A stretch of 64,000 bases of DNA from Jiella soli (GCF_020615385.1 NZ_JAJAVB010000013.1:1-64000); one strand, 5' to 3'; positions 1 to 8,279 are shown, numbered from the stretch's first letter. Numbers and translations are program-made. Notes: generated by a model not told the origin, from the letters alone.

Positions 1-55
1 CGATCCATCCGCACATGGATTCAGCGATCGGCCCCGTTGGCAAGGGGGTGGGTAA

Positions 56-1075
56 TTACACAAGCGACGTAACAAAACCGATCTTCTTGTTGATGGTCGC
101 AACCTTGTATCGACCTTCGTCGAAGAGGCTGTCTCGAAATCGGACTACATGATGACGCTGAACGGAGTTGACGTCGGTCACGCCAGCGTGACGCGTAAAC
201 CGCTCCACTGTCTTCCGCATATCGGCCACGAGGTGCGGATCAACCTTCTTTTTTAGCCGCTCGCGTTCCTTTTCCCACTCGGCAATGCAGTCGTCCAGCG
301 ATCGTGATGAACGGGCCGCGGAGACTGGGGTTCGCCGCACGGGCGACACGACGCTCGCCAGATCGCTCAGAGCCTCGGGATCCTTAGGCTGAATCGCGCG
401 ACGTCTCCACGGCCCATCGATCGTGTCGGGATGAGGATGGTCGATACGCTCGCCCGCTTCCCGCTTAAAGATCGCTTCGAGACATTCGACTTCGGCCTTG
501 AGAGCCGCACTCATGAATTCCTCTCGGTATGATTTCGAATTTGGAAGAGGCACACCGATCGCGAACAGCATCCGACGGATGATAAGTGCGCGATCGGCCT
601 CGTACTCCGAGACAGTCATACCCTTCAGCTTTCGGTGAAGATCGATCGCAGTGCGGAGGCTCCTGTCATCAAGCCAGAGCCGGTGTCCGCGGCAATCTTC
701 CGAAAAGTGCTCGCCGGTTGCTTTGCGCAGGCGCTCGTGCAGGTCGTCGCGAAGCCATCGCGCCACCAGATATTCGACGACCTTTTCCCATTCGACCCAA
801 GTCCATTCAGCTGTCGGCAGGAGTGTGGCCTCCAGACCAGCGCGCCGACGCGCCGCATCAAACTCCTGTTCGATCTCACGGTCGATGGCGGCCGCGCGAT
901 GTCGGGCCTCGCCGGGAAGACGGGTTCGCAATGACCGCTGGATCCGCGGCGCGGAGAACTGGTCGGCAAGGTCTTCAGGGATCCGCCGGACGTACTGATA
1001 GACCCCATTCCTCATGGTTACGTAGGCAGGCAGAGACATCGAATCGTCGTCCATGTTATGCACGATGTTATGCAC
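56..1075 (-). CDS. Truncated tyrosine recombinase (phage/island integrase), N-terminal and core-binding part only
   Basis: The 339-residue product resembles the long tyrosine recombinases that begin with a DUF6538-type segment (NGVYQYVRRIPEDL near residue 25). It continues into a SAM-like core-binding domain at about residues 260-339, with a charged helix followed by a TINKKIGFVTSLV stretch. The frame then stops, so the catalytic domain with its Arg-His-Arg-Tyr residues is missing. The same frame reopens after the stop and stays open to the window edge, which suggests a nonsense or frameshift lesion in a longer gene. The start drawn is a GTG four bases after CCGGAG; an ATG at 1054 (MDDDSM) is an alternative. 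The gene lies 65 bp from the 3' end of a tRNA, the usual arrangement for an element integrated at a tRNA. Base composition looks less GC-rich than the neighbours. Confidence 0.7.
   Translation of the reverse strand: MHNIVHNMDDDSMSLPAYVTMRNGVYQYVRRIPEDLADQFSAPRIQRSLRTRLPGEARHRAAAIDREIEQEFDAARRRAGLEATLLPTAEWTWVEWEKVVEYLVARWLRDDLHERLRKATGEHFSEDCRGHRLWLDDRSLRTAIDLHRKLKGMTVSEYEADRALIIRRMLFAIGVPLPNSKSYREEFMSAALKAEVECLEAIFKREAGERIDHPHPDTIDGPWRRRAIQPKDPEALSDLASVVSPVRRTPVSAARSSRSLDDCIAEWEKERERLKKKVDPHLVADMRKTVERFTRHAGVTDVNSVQRHHVVRFRDSLFDEGRYKVATINKKIGFVTSLV
1052..1075 (-). repeat. Tandem 11-nt repeat at the integrase start
   Basis: On the minus strand, GTGCATAACAT occurs twice with a 12-nt period, spanning codons 1-8 of the integrase. 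Each copy begins with a possible GTG start. The repeat could be a site bound by an excisionase or regulator, or a simple duplication; nothing in the sequence decides between these. Confidence 0.5.
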
Positions 1076-1140
1076 TCCGGCCTTTGTCCAGTCCGAAATG
1101 GCGACGACGCTTCAGTGTTTTCAAGAGTTTGCAAGGAAGG

Positions 1141-1217
1141 TGGTGGGCCCGGAGGGACTCGAACCCCCAACCAAGCGGTTATGAGCCGCCGGCTCTAACC
1201 AATTGAGCTACAGGCCC
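1141..1217 (-). tRNA. tRNA with CAU anticodon, most likely tRNA-Ile2 (lysidine type)
   Basis: A full 77-nt cloverleaf can be drawn on the minus strand. The acceptor stem pairs GGGCCTG with CGGGCCC, and an encoded CCA sits at 1143-1141. The D arm has TAGCTC and GGTTAGAGC, the anticodon loop is CTCATAA, and the T arm contains GGTTCGAGTCC. The anticodon arm (GGCGGCTCATAACCGC) resembles bacterial tRNA-Ile2, whose CAU is modified to lysidine-AU and reads AUA. Elongator tRNA-Met is the alternative. A CTATAG hexamer at 1231-1236 sits where a -10 element would be. The gene is intact, and its 3' end faces the integrase. Confidence 0.95.
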
Positions 1218-1514
1218 CACGACGACTCGCCTATAGCAAAGCCGGGCTCCCCTCAAGCGGGACTTTCCGAGGCGGGGCGGCAAGAGCGAGAGCGCTTCGC
1301 CGGGCCCGTCGGCAGAGCGGCCTCCGCGCCTCCATCGGCCTCTCGCCCTCGTGCCGGAACGGTCCCTGCCCGTGGAAAGACCGGGGGGCAGGCGGCAGCC
1401 CGCGATAGCCGGGATCGGCGTCGCGGCTTTCGCTTGGCGCGAAGCCCGTCACCACATTGCAGCCGCGGTCTTCTTCGACAAGACCGCAATCAGATCCAGC
1501 CCGTGAGTCTTGCC

Positions 1515-2255
1515 ATGCCCCGTTCGATCCCCGTCCTCGTCGCCGCCATCGTCCTGTCCTTGAGCCTTCAGGCCGCGGCCGAGACCGGGGCCAGCCGCGA
1601 GGATCACGATCCGCGGGTCATCGTGGTCAGCGGCTCCGGCGAGGCGAGCGCCAAGCCCGACGTCGCGACGTTGAACTTCACGGTCCTGCGGTCCGGCGAG
1701 ACGGCGAGAACCGCGCTCGATGCGGCCAATGCCGCCATGCAGCGCGTCATCAACGGCATGCGCAAGCTCGGCGCGGCGGACAAGGATCTCCAGACTTCCG
1801 GCTTTTCCATCAACCCGCAATATCGCGCGGACAACCGCAGCGACGGATCGCAGAACCCGCCGGAGATCGTCGGCTACGACGTCCGCAACAGCCTGACTGT
1901 CACGGTGCATGACATGGCCGGGGTGGGCGAGTATCTCGACCGGGCGGTGAGCCTCGGCGTCAACCAGGGTGGCGACATCAGCTTCGGCGTCGACGATCCG
2001 CAGGCGGTGAGGGACGAGGCACGCCGCGAGGCGATTGCGAAGGCCCGGTCCAGCGCTGCAGTGCTGGCCGAGGCCGCCGGGGTGAGGCTCGGCCGGATCC
2101 TGTCGATCAGCCAGCCTTCGGCCGGCAATCCGCCGATGCCCTATCAGCGGTCGATGAAGATGATGGCGGCGGAAGCGGCGAGCAGCGTTCCGGTCGAAGC
2201 GGGAGAGAACCGCTTCAGCGAAACCGTGCAGATGGTCTTCGAGATCCAGGATTGA
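1515..2255 (+). CDS. SIMPL domain-containing (DUF541) periplasmic protein
   Basis: The 246-residue product starts with a signal peptide (hydrophobic stretch VLVAAIVLSLSLQAAA, residues 7-22). The mature part has the SIMPL/DUF541 pattern: a VVSGSGEASAKPDVATLNF beta-hairpin, a helical segment with 'AMQRVINGMRKLG', and GYDVRNSLTVTV. The C-terminal part has ARREAIAKARSSAAVLAEAAGV and ends in an FSETVQMVFEI strand. Members of this family are secreted or outer-membrane-associated and have no agreed biochemical role; some are linked to oxidative stress. The ATG at 1515 is preferred because it begins the signal peptide directly; a GTG four codons upstream is also in frame. The gene stands alone, between the tRNA and a convergent small gene. 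Confidence 0.88.
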   Translation: MPRSIPVLVAAIVLSLSLQAAAETGASREDHDPRVIVVSGSGEASAKPDVATLNFTVLRSGETARTALDAANAAMQRVINGMRKLGAADKDLQTSGFSINPQYRADNRSDGSQNPPEIVGYDVRNSLTVTVHDMAGVGEYLDRAVSLGVNQGGDISFGVDDPQAVRDEARREAIAKARSSAAVLAEAAGVRLGRILSISQPSAGNPPMPYQRSMKMMAAEAASSVPVEAGENRFSETVQMVFEIQD

Positions 2256-2510
2256 CCTTACGGCGGAGAGGGCGGGAGGCGAACTGTCTGCCCCTGCCAG
2301 ATGCAACGAGGGCAGAGGTTGCGGGGCGGATGACACTCTGACCCGGATCCCGCTGCGAGGCGCGAGGCGCAACGCTCGGTGGAATGTCGAGAGAAAGTCC
2401 CGGTCTCGGGCCGGCTCTCGTCTCTGCGCCGCTTAATCGGCGGCGGCCGATCCGCCGCCCGGCGGCAGATCGGGTAGGGACCGACCGCCGGGGCTTTCCG
2501 GAAATCCGCC

Positions 2511-2855
2511 TTAGCGGCGGAAGCCGAGCACGGGGCAGCCGGGGACGCGGGCGAAGCGCACGACTGCATGGCCGCGATGGTGGAACCGGCCGGCGACGGC
2601 GATGACGCGGCGGTTGACCCGGCGGATATGCGTCCGGCGAAGGCCGAGGCGGTGCGCCTTGTGAACCGCCTGGCGCGGCGAGCAGGCCGGGCCGCGGACA
2701 TGGTCGCGCCTATGATGGCGATGGCCGGCAAGATGGATATCGCCGGTGATCTCAATGGTCGGGCCGGCAGCGGCGGCGGGCGCGGCCGTGGCGGCAACGC
2801 CGCCGGTGGCGAGTGCTGCGACGATCAGCAGGGTCTTGGCGAAGCGATCGAACAT
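2511..2855 (-). CDS. Small secreted His/Arg-rich protein, function unknown
   Basis: The predicted product has 114 residues. It begins with a signal peptide (LLIVAALATGGVAATAAPAA) ending near Ala-29. The mature part contains a His/Arg-rich patch (HRHHRRDHVRG) and is strongly basic. The start is supported by AGGAGAA seven bases before the ATG. The family is not recognised. Repeated RRxHxxR-type pairs suggest a protein that sticks to acidic surfaces or binds metal, but this is speculation. The gene converges with the SIMPL gene; the 255 bp between them hold no obvious terminator. Confidence 0.65.
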   Translation of the reverse strand: MFDRFAKTLLIVAALATGGVAATAAPAAAAGPTIEITGDIHLAGHRHHRRDHVRGPACSPRQAVHKAHRLGLRRTHIRRVNRRVIAVAGRFHHRGHAVVRFARVPGCPVLGFRR

Positions 2856-3076
2856 GTCGGGTTCTCCTGTGACAGGCCGGCGCATCGGCCGGCGACGGAG
2901 AACACCATGGTCTCTTCGAGCTGAACCCATCCGGAAACGGGCATTCATTCGAGGTTCAGGCGGCCCCTGCCGCAGGGTAGGCAGTCTGGCGCGTGTCGCG
3001 CGGTGCAGGTCGGCGCCTTCGCGTCCGATCTTTGGTCGCTGGACGGGAGCCAGCTCGCGGCGCCGGCCGTCGGTGC

Positions 3077-3685
3077 TCAGTCGATCCGGCGCAGCCAGAA
3101 CTGCATCAGCTTCTCGGTTTCGCTCTCCTCGCCAATGTCGCGCCAGCGCATCGGCGCACGCAGGCCTGCGACCGGCTCGTAGCCGCGCGCCTGCCAGAAC
3201 GGATCGAGCGGCCGATAATCGTCCGGCCGCAAGGGGTGGTCGGCGGGCCGGACCACGGCACAGAAGGCGGCGGTGCTGAAACCCTGCATGCGGCCGGCGG
3301 ACTCCCGCAGGTCGAAGAAGCGATGGCCGATCCCTCTGCCGCGATAGGCGGGATCGAGCACGGATTCGCCGAGATAGAAGATGTCCGCCGGGTCTTCCCC
3401 GTGACGTCCGAAGGCCTCGGCAAGCTGCGGCTGGTGGTCGCCGAGGGGCGCTGCCGTCGTCGCACCGACGATGGGGCCCTCGGGGGTCACCGCAATCCCG
3501 ACGACCGCTCCGGGCGAGGCGGCATAGATCTCCAGATAGCGCGCCTCATAGGCGGGATCGCCCTCGTAGAGATAGGGAAACGACCGGAAGACCGAAATCC
3601 GCAGCGCGGCGAGATCGTCGAGCACGCCGGCGATCTCGCCGCCGGAGAGGGTTTCGAGCCGGACCGATTCTTGCGTCCCCGTCAT
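3077..3685 (-). CDS. GNAT family N-acetyltransferase
   Basis: This 202-residue protein has the GNAT fold signature. A central strand, DIFYLGESVLDPAYRG, leads into the acetyl-CoA pyrophosphate loop YRGRGIG at residues 114-120, followed by the helix HRFFDLRES. The C-terminal DDYRPLDPFWQARGYEPV matches the usual last motif of the fold. The substrate cannot be read from the sequence. The start codon overlaps the stop of the NTF2-like gene upstream (ATGA), so the two are co-transcribed and probably translationally coupled. Confidence 0.88.
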   Translation of the reverse strand: MTGTQESVRLETLSGGEIAGVLDDLAALRISVFRSFPYLYEGDPAYEARYLEIYAASPGAVVGIAVTPEGPIVGATTAAPLGDHQPQLAEAFGRHGEDPADIFYLGESVLDPAYRGRGIGHRFFDLRESAGRMQGFSTAAFCAVVRPADHPLRPDDYRPLDPFWQARGYEPVAGLRAPMRWRDIGEESETEKLMQFWLRRID

Positions 3686-4098
3686 CGTCCCGAGACCGCG
3701 GCGATCCAGGATTTGAGGTTGTAATAGGTGGTGATGCGGCTGATCCGGCCGTCATCGATCGCGAAGAACTGTCCGGCGGTGATGGAATAGCGTTGACCGT
3801 CTGCCTCCGGCAGACCCTCGGCGGTCGCGAGATATTCGCCGTGGACGGTGAATTCGGCGGCTGCGCGGGTGCCGTCCGCACTTGCCATGATCACCATGTC
3901 CGTCAGTGTCTCCCGGTAGTGCCGCGCCATCGTGGCCAGGAAGTCGCGGAACGCCTCGCGCCCGATCTCGCGGCCGCCCTCGTTGAGGTCGTGCGCGACG
4001 TCCTCGTCGAGACAGGCGAGCATCCCGCCCCAGTCGCTTGCGTTGAAGGCGGCCAGATACCGCCCGACCAGCGCCTCGGTCTCATCGCGCGAGGTCAT
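3682..4098 (-). CDS. NTF2-like protein, ketosteroid-isomerase-related
   Basis: The 138-residue product is a single-domain alpha+beta cone of the NTF2/SnoaL type. The N-terminal helix (ALVGRYLAAFNASDWGGMLAC) is followed by a DEDVAHDLNEG strand and the C-terminal ITAGQFFAIDDGRISRITTYYN hairpin. It most resembles the 'ketosteroid isomerase-related' subgroup. No catalytic assignment is safe. It is the first gene of a two-gene unit with the overlapping GNAT gene, which suggests a shared small-molecule modification role. Confidence 0.85.
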   Translation of the reverse strand: MTSRDETEALVGRYLAAFNASDWGGMLACLDEDVAHDLNEGGREIGREAFRDFLATMARHYRETLTDMVIMASADGTRAAAEFTVHGEYLATAEGLPEADGQRYSITAGQFFAIDDGRISRITTYYNLKSWIAAVSGR

Positions 4099-4218
4099 GT
4101 CTCGTCCTCCATCTTCGCCGCAGGGCCGGGAAGCGGCCGCCGCGGCCGCTGCATCGTCTCTTCAAGAAAGACTTGCGCCGGCTCGAGGCCGGCACGGCGG
4201 CAGGCTCTGCGGGCCGTC

Positions 4219-4713
4219 TCAGTTCGTGACGCCGAACACCTCGGCGCAGCGCGACAGGCTGAAACCTTCGCCGTCGGTATCTCGGCTCGCCCGGATCGCG
4301 GTGATCACGCCAGCCGGATTGGTGGTGATCTGCGCCTCGCAGCCGAGCTGCTCCGTCCGCGCCTGCGAGACCAGGACCTGCCCCGGAGGCGCACGGTCCA
4401 TGCTCATGTCGCCGCCGATATTGATGATCGTCCGCGGCCCCTTCTTCTCCAGCTCCAGTTCCTGCTTGGTCGTCGGGCGATACTGGGCGGGAATGTTGCG
4501 GTCGGTCTCGCCGCCGCGCCAGGTGTAGATCGTGCCGCCGCCATTCAGCGGGAACTGGCTCGCCGGCGGGCCATATTGCGAGAAGAAGGCATCGCTCGAC
4601 TGGCCGATCCAGCGGCCCTGAATGGCCTGGTTGGCTTCTTCCGTGGTCGTGCATCCAGCCATGCCCGCGGCAAGACACGCCGCCAGGCCGGCAATCGACA
4701 GACGCAGCTTCAT
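4219..4713 (-). CDS. Small lipoprotein of unknown function
   Basis: The 164-residue product has a lipoprotein signal (LSIAGLAACLAAGMAG) with the acylated Cys at residue 21. The mature region contains a SQYGPPASQFPLNGGGTIYTWRG stretch that resembles the SmpA/OmlA-like fold often seen in small alphaproteobacterial lipoproteins. Two further cysteines, in LGCEAQI and SRCAEV, could form a disulfide in the periplasm. A TTGACG hexamer on the minus strand about 80 bp upstream could be part of a promoter, though the -10 element is unclear. Confidence 0.8.
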   Translation of the reverse strand: MKLRLSIAGLAACLAAGMAGCTTTEEANQAIQGRWIGQSSDAFFSQYGPPASQFPLNGGGTIYTWRGGETDRNIPAQYRPTTKQELELEKKGPRTIINIGGDMSMDRAPPGQVLVSQARTEQLGCEAQITTNPAGVITAIRASRDTDGEGFSLSRCAEVFGVTN

Positions 4714-4826
4714 TCTGGATTGTCTCCCATACGAATCGGTATTCCTCGCCAGCTGGCGTGCGCATGGCAGAAGATCGCAACGTGCCGTTTCGTCAAGCCT
4801 TTGTCATGCCGGCCGGGTGCGCCCGC

Positions 4827-5711
4827 TCAGCCGCCGCGAAGCGGACGGCCGACCCGGGTGCGGATCTGCGAGAACACCTGGTCGGGCACGAAGAAATCGG
4901 CAACCGGCTCGCCGCCCTCTGGCCCATAGGCGGAGAAGTCTTCGACGCCTTCCTCCATCAGCACGAGCTCGTCGATGAAGAAATTGCCGGTCGCCTGGCG
5001 GGAAGGCCGGGTGAGGATGGCATGGGCCGCGTCGGCGACGATGTCGGGCTTCCGGCTCATCCGCGCGACCGCGTGGCCGCCGAGGAGATTGCGCACGGCG
5101 GCGGTGTCGATCGCCGTCGCCGGCCAGAGCGAATTGGCCGCGATCCCGTCTGCTCTGAGTTCCTCCGCGAGCCCGAGCGTGACCATCGACATGCCGAACT
5201 TCGCCATGGAATAGGCAAGGTGCGGCGCGAACCATTTTGCACTCATGTCGAGCGGCGGCGAAAGCGTCAGGATGTGCGGGTTCTGCGCCGATTTCAGATG
5301 CGGGATCGTGGCTCGGGAGACGAGGAACGTCCCGCGCGCATTGACCTGATGCATCAGGTCGAAGCGCTTCATCTCGGTGTCGAGCGTACCGGTCAGCTGG
5401 ATCGCGGAGGCGTTGTTCACGGTGATGTCGATGCCGCCGAACCGATCGACCGCGGCGGCCACGGCCCGGTTCACCTGATCCTCGTCGCGGATGTCGCAGG
5501 TGACGGCGAGGCCCTTGCCGCCGGCGGCCTCGATCGCGTCGACGGCCGTGTGGATTGTTCCGGGGAGTTTCGGATGCGGCTCGTCGGTCTTCGCCGCGAC
5601 GACGACATTGGCGCCATCGCGAGCGGCCCTCAGCGCGATCGCAAGGCCAATGCCGCGAGAGCCGCCCGAGACGAACAGGGTCTTGCCGCGCAGCGAGCGA
5701 TTGTCGGTCAT
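4827..5711 (-). CDS. SDR family oxidoreductase, HSDL2-like
   Basis: The 294-residue product is a classical short-chain dehydrogenase/reductase. It has the nucleotide-binding motif SGGSRGIG at residues 15-22 and NNAS (instead of the usual NNAG) near 99-102. Catalytic Ser is about 151 and the YSMAK pair gives Tyr-167 and Lys-171. NNASAIQLTGT and HILTLSPPL are typical of the hydroxysteroid-dehydrogenase-like 2 subgroup, often placed near fatty-acid metabolism. The start chosen (MTDNRS) is four codons inside the longest frame. No partner gene is adjacent; an NAD(P)H-dependent carbonyl or hydroxyacyl reduction is inferred from the family only. Confidence 0.9.
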   Translation of the reverse strand: MTDNRSLRGKTLFVSGGSRGIGLAIALRAARDGANVVVAAKTDEPHPKLPGTIHTAVDAIEAAGGKGLAVTCDIRDEDQVNRAVAAAVDRFGGIDITVNNASAIQLTGTLDTEMKRFDLMHQVNARGTFLVSRATIPHLKSAQNPHILTLSPPLDMSAKWFAPHLAYSMAKFGMSMVTLGLAEELRADGIAANSLWPATAIDTAAVRNLLGGHAVARMSRKPDIVADAAHAILTRPSRQATGNFFIDELVLMEEGVEDFSAYGPEGGEPVADFFVPDQVFSQIRTRVGRPLRGG

Positions 5712-5810
5712 GGCCGCCCTCAACGGTTATATCCGAGAGGCAGATGGCGCGGGGGTGCGGCGCTTCAATCCCGGTTTTTTGCGCGCAGCCCATGCTGCGG
5801 TCGCTACCGC

Positions 5811-5990
5811 CTACGGCTTGCGCGCGGCCTCGGCCTCGCGGACGGCCTCCTGATGGTACCAGCAATCGTCGATGATCACGGGTGCTGGTGACGCTTGACG
5901 AGGGGCGTTGGATCCGTTGCGCGACCTTGCATCGGGCCTGGGCCGGAACTGCAGGATCTTGGCGCTGGGTCGGTTGGTCTGTTCGGACAT
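5811..5990 (-). CDS. DUF2735-like small protein, candidate GstI homologue (glnII translational inhibitor)
   Basis: The product is a 59-residue polar protein starting MSEQTNRPSAKILQFRPR and ending in a DCWYHQEAVREAEAA helix. The SAKI-QF motif and the late WYH motif match the small DUF2735-type proteins of Rhizobiales. It lies 442 bp from glnII and is transcribed away from it. In Rhizobium leguminosarum the gene in this place, gstI, encodes a small inhibitor of glnII translation. The assignment rests on position plus motif resemblance. The Shine-Dalgarno sequence is weak (GTGAG), and an in-frame ATG 25 codons upstream gives a longer but less likely protein. Confidence 0.7.
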   Translation of the reverse strand: MSEQTNRPSAKILQFRPRPDARSRNGSNAPRQASPAPVIIDDCWYHQEAVREAEAARKP

Positions 5991-6317
5991 GGTCTTGGTC
6001 TCACTTGGCGCCGGGCTGACATCTCGGTCTTTTTCCGGCCGTTTCTTCCCTAGGTGTGTATGCATATCACAGATGCAATCTGCTCAAAATAAAATCATCA
6101 AACGGCTAAATAATAGGCAGGTCGTAATCTGCCGTCTCGCGCCTCGCCGGGCAGGCGCGGGCTCGTCTTCGACTTTGGGCGAAGCGACTGCGGCAGTGTC
6201 GATTGCGGCGATCCGCTTCCACTCAACGCGCGGGGCGCGGAAAAGTGCCCGGTAACGCGGAAGCGAAGGGGCGTCGTCGTCGCAGGGAGCGAAATATCGC
6301 CGTAGGCGGCGCGGATT

Positions 6318-6333
6318 TGGCACGCGACATGCA
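6318..6333 (+). promoter_or_regulatory. Sigma-54 (RpoN) promoter of glnII
   Basis: TGGCACG-N5-TGCA is present with GG at 6319-6320 and GC at 6331-6332, exactly the 12-bp spacing of the -24/-12 consensus. Transcription would start near 6344, leaving a leader of about 90 nt before the glnII start. This fits the known NtrC/RpoN control of glnII in rhizobia. Clear NtrC sites were not found by eye in the 300 bp upstream. Confidence 0.85.
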
Positions 6334-6432
6334 TCGTTTCATCCGGTCGCCGGCCGCGCCTGATCGCCTGCCGCGATCGGCCGGGGCGGTTCGTGTTTCG
6401 CACCACCCGCATCGCAACGACGAGAAAAGCAA

Positions 6433-7473
6433 ATGACGAAGTACAAGCTCGAATATATCTGGCTGGACGGCTACACACCGGTCCCCAATCTGCGCGGGAA
6501 GACGCAGATCAAGGAATTTCCCGAGTTTCCGACGCTGGAGCAGCTGCCGCTCTGGGGCTTTGACGGCTCCTCCACGATGCAGGCCGAGGGCCACAGCTCC
6601 GATTGCGTCCTGAAGCCGGTCGCCTGCTATCCCGATCCCGACCGCACCAATGGCGTGCTCGTCATGTGCGAAGTGATGATGCCCGACGGCGAGACGCCGC
6701 ATGCGTCGAACAGCCGCGCGACGATCCTCGACGATGACGACGCCTGGTTCGGCTTCGAGCAGGAATATTTCTTCTACAAGGACGGCCGCCCGCTCGGTTT
6801 CCCGACGCAAGGCTATCCCGAGCCGCAGGGCAAGTACTACACCGGCGTCGGCTATAGTGCCGTCGGTGCCGTCGCCCGCGAGATCGTCGAGAAGCATCTC
6901 GACCAGTGCCTGGCCGCAGGCATCAACCACGAGGGCATCAACGCCGAGGTCGCCAAGGGCCAGTGGGAGTTCCAGATCTTCGGCAAGGGCTCCAAGAAGG
7001 CCGCCGACCAGATGTGGATCGCCCGCTATTTGCTCCAGCGGCTGACCGAGAAATACGGCATCGACATCGAGTATCACTGCAAGCCGCTCGGCGACACCGA
7101 CTGGAACGGCTCGGGCATGCATTGCAACTTCTCGACCAAGTACATGCGCGAAGTCGGCGGGAAGGACTATTTCGAACAGCTGATGGCGCAGTTCGAGACG
7201 AACCTCCATGACCATATCGCCGTCTACGGCCCGGACAATCACCTTCGCCTGACCGGCAAGCACGAGACCGCGCCGTGGAACAAGTTCTCCTACGGCATCG
7301 CCGATCGGGGTGCGTCGGTTCGCGTGCCGCATTCCTTCGTGAAGAACGGCTACAAGGGCTATCTCGAGGATCGCCGCCCGAACTCGCAGGGCGACCCCTA
7401 TGCCATCGCCTCGCAGGTGCTGAAGACGATCTCGGAAGTCCCGCTCGGCGCCGAGAAGTCCGCGGCGGCCTGA
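6433..7473 (+). CDS. glnII: Glutamine synthetase type II
   Basis: This 346-residue enzyme makes glutamine from glutamate, ammonia and ATP in the cytoplasm. The length and sequence are those of the eukaryote-like GSII rather than the 470-residue GlnA. It opens with KLEYIWLDGY and WGFDGSSTMQA, and has the metal-binding GFEQEYFF. GINAEVAKGQWEFQIF and WNGSGMHCNFSTK follow, then HLRLTGKHETA and the glutamate-binding RGASVRVP. All core residues appear intact. It is preceded by a consensus sigma-54 promoter and followed by a strong terminator, so it forms a single-gene unit that should be induced under nitrogen limitation. Confidence 0.98.
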   Translation: MTKYKLEYIWLDGYTPVPNLRGKTQIKEFPEFPTLEQLPLWGFDGSSTMQAEGHSSDCVLKPVACYPDPDRTNGVLVMCEVMMPDGETPHASNSRATILDDDDAWFGFEQEYFFYKDGRPLGFPTQGYPEPQGKYYTGVGYSAVGAVAREIVEKHLDQCLAAGINHEGINAEVAKGQWEFQIFGKGSKKAADQMWIARYLLQRLTEKYGIDIEYHCKPLGDTDWNGSGMHCNFSTKYMREVGGKDYFEQLMAQFETNLHDHIAVYGPDNHLRLTGKHETAPWNKFSYGIADRGASVRVPHSFVKNGYKGYLEDRRPNSQGDPYAIASQVLKTISEVPLGAEKSAAA

Positions 7474-7501
7474 GCCTGACGGCAGGACGATCTTCCATGA
7501 G

Positions 7502-7533
7502 GCGGCCGGCTCCTTCGGGGGGCGGCCGCTTTT
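7502..7533 (+). terminator. Rho-independent terminator of glnII
   Basis: GCGGCCG pairs with CGGCCGC and, after one G-G mismatch, CTCC pairs with GGGG around a TTCG loop. Four T residues and a further TTT follow. It lies 28 bp after the glnII stop. Confidence 0.85.
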
Positions 7534-7560
7534 CGTTTCCGGTCTTGCGCTTCGGGGCGT

Positions 7561-8169
7561 CTATGTCCCGGAAGAGGGGTGCGGCGCGCCGTAGCGCAGC
7601 CCGTCCATGATCAGCGACACCAGCCGGCGCGAGCGCTCGTGCCAGTCCGGGCCGTCGGAGGCGGAATAGATGCTCGACAAGGCATGCAGCACGTCGGCGC
7701 TGTCGGCATCGGGCCGGATCGTGCCGGCTGCCACCGCCTTCTCCATCAGGCCCCGGAAGGTTCGCGGCACGAGGCCGTGGGTTTCGGCGAAGAGCGGGGA
7801 GTTGGATTCGAGCAGCAGCTTGAGGCTGTCCCGCATGCCCCGCTTGGTGGCGATGTAGTCGACATAGCGCTGCATCCATTCGGCGAGCGCGGCATCGGCG
7901 CTTCGGCTCTGCGACAGCTCGTCCGCCGCGGCGACCAGCCCCTCAACCTCGTGCCGATAGACCGCCTCGATCAGCGCCTCGCGGGTCGGGAAGTGGCGGT
8001 AGAGCGTGCCGGTGCCGACGTCCGCCTCGCGCGCGATCGCCTCCAGCGACGCATCGACGCCTGACCGCGCGAAGGCCTTCGCCGCGATCGCGACGAGTTT
8101 TTCGCGGTTGCGCCTCGCGTCGGCGCGCATCGGCCGGCCTGCCGCCGGTCCGTCGTCTCTGTCTGTCAT
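7561..8169 (-). CDS. TetR/AcrR family transcriptional regulator
   Basis: The 202-residue product has a TetR-type N-terminal helix-turn-helix: NREKLVAIAAKAFARSG, then DASLEAIAREADVGTGTLYRHF with the usual TLYRHF recognition helix at about residues 47-52. The C-terminal ligand domain includes an SLKLLLESNSPLFAETHG helix. The start is taken at MTDRDDG; a longer frame upstream lacks a ribosome site. It is divergent from the molybdenum oxidoreductase operon with 343 bp between, and a perfect palindrome in that gap is a good operator candidate. It probably represses itself and the oxidoreductase genes and responds to an aldehyde or a related small molecule (inference). Confidence 0.9.
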   Translation of the reverse strand: MTDRDDGPAAGRPMRADARRNREKLVAIAAKAFARSGVDASLEAIAREADVGTGTLYRHFPTREALIEAVYRHEVEGLVAAADELSQSRSADAALAEWMQRYVDYIATKRGMRDSLKLLLESNSPLFAETHGLVPRTFRGLMEKAVAAGTIRPDADSADVLHALSSIYSASDGPDWHERSRRLVSLIMDGLRYGAPHPSSGT

Positions 8170-8257
8170 GCATGATCGCGACACGACCCGATCCCATCTC
8201 GGTGAACATTTTTTCGGGCCGGACTTGAACCTGTGCAAGCAGGCATTACCTCGGCGC

Positions 8258-8279
8258 TAACCGGAGGCTCCTCCGGTTA
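8258..8279. promoter_or_regulatory. Perfect 10-bp inverted repeat, candidate TetR operator
   Basis: TAACCGGAGG and CCTCCGGTTA flank a two-base centre (CT). The dyad lies 89 bp upstream of the TetR start and 234 bp upstream of the oxidoreductase start. It is not followed by a T run on either strand, so it is not a terminator. Size and symmetry suit a TetR-family dimer. The rest of the 343-bp gap contains no gene that can be supported. Confidence 0.6.

Noticed and set aside
1231-1257. Promoter of the CAU tRNA gene
   Set aside because: CTATAG and CTTGAG elements are present, but the spacing of 15 bases is too short for a confident call.
5991-6317. NtrC binding sites upstream of the sigma-54 promoter
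   Set aside because: No GCACC-N5-GGTGC-like pair was visible, so no site is claimed even though NtrC control is likely.
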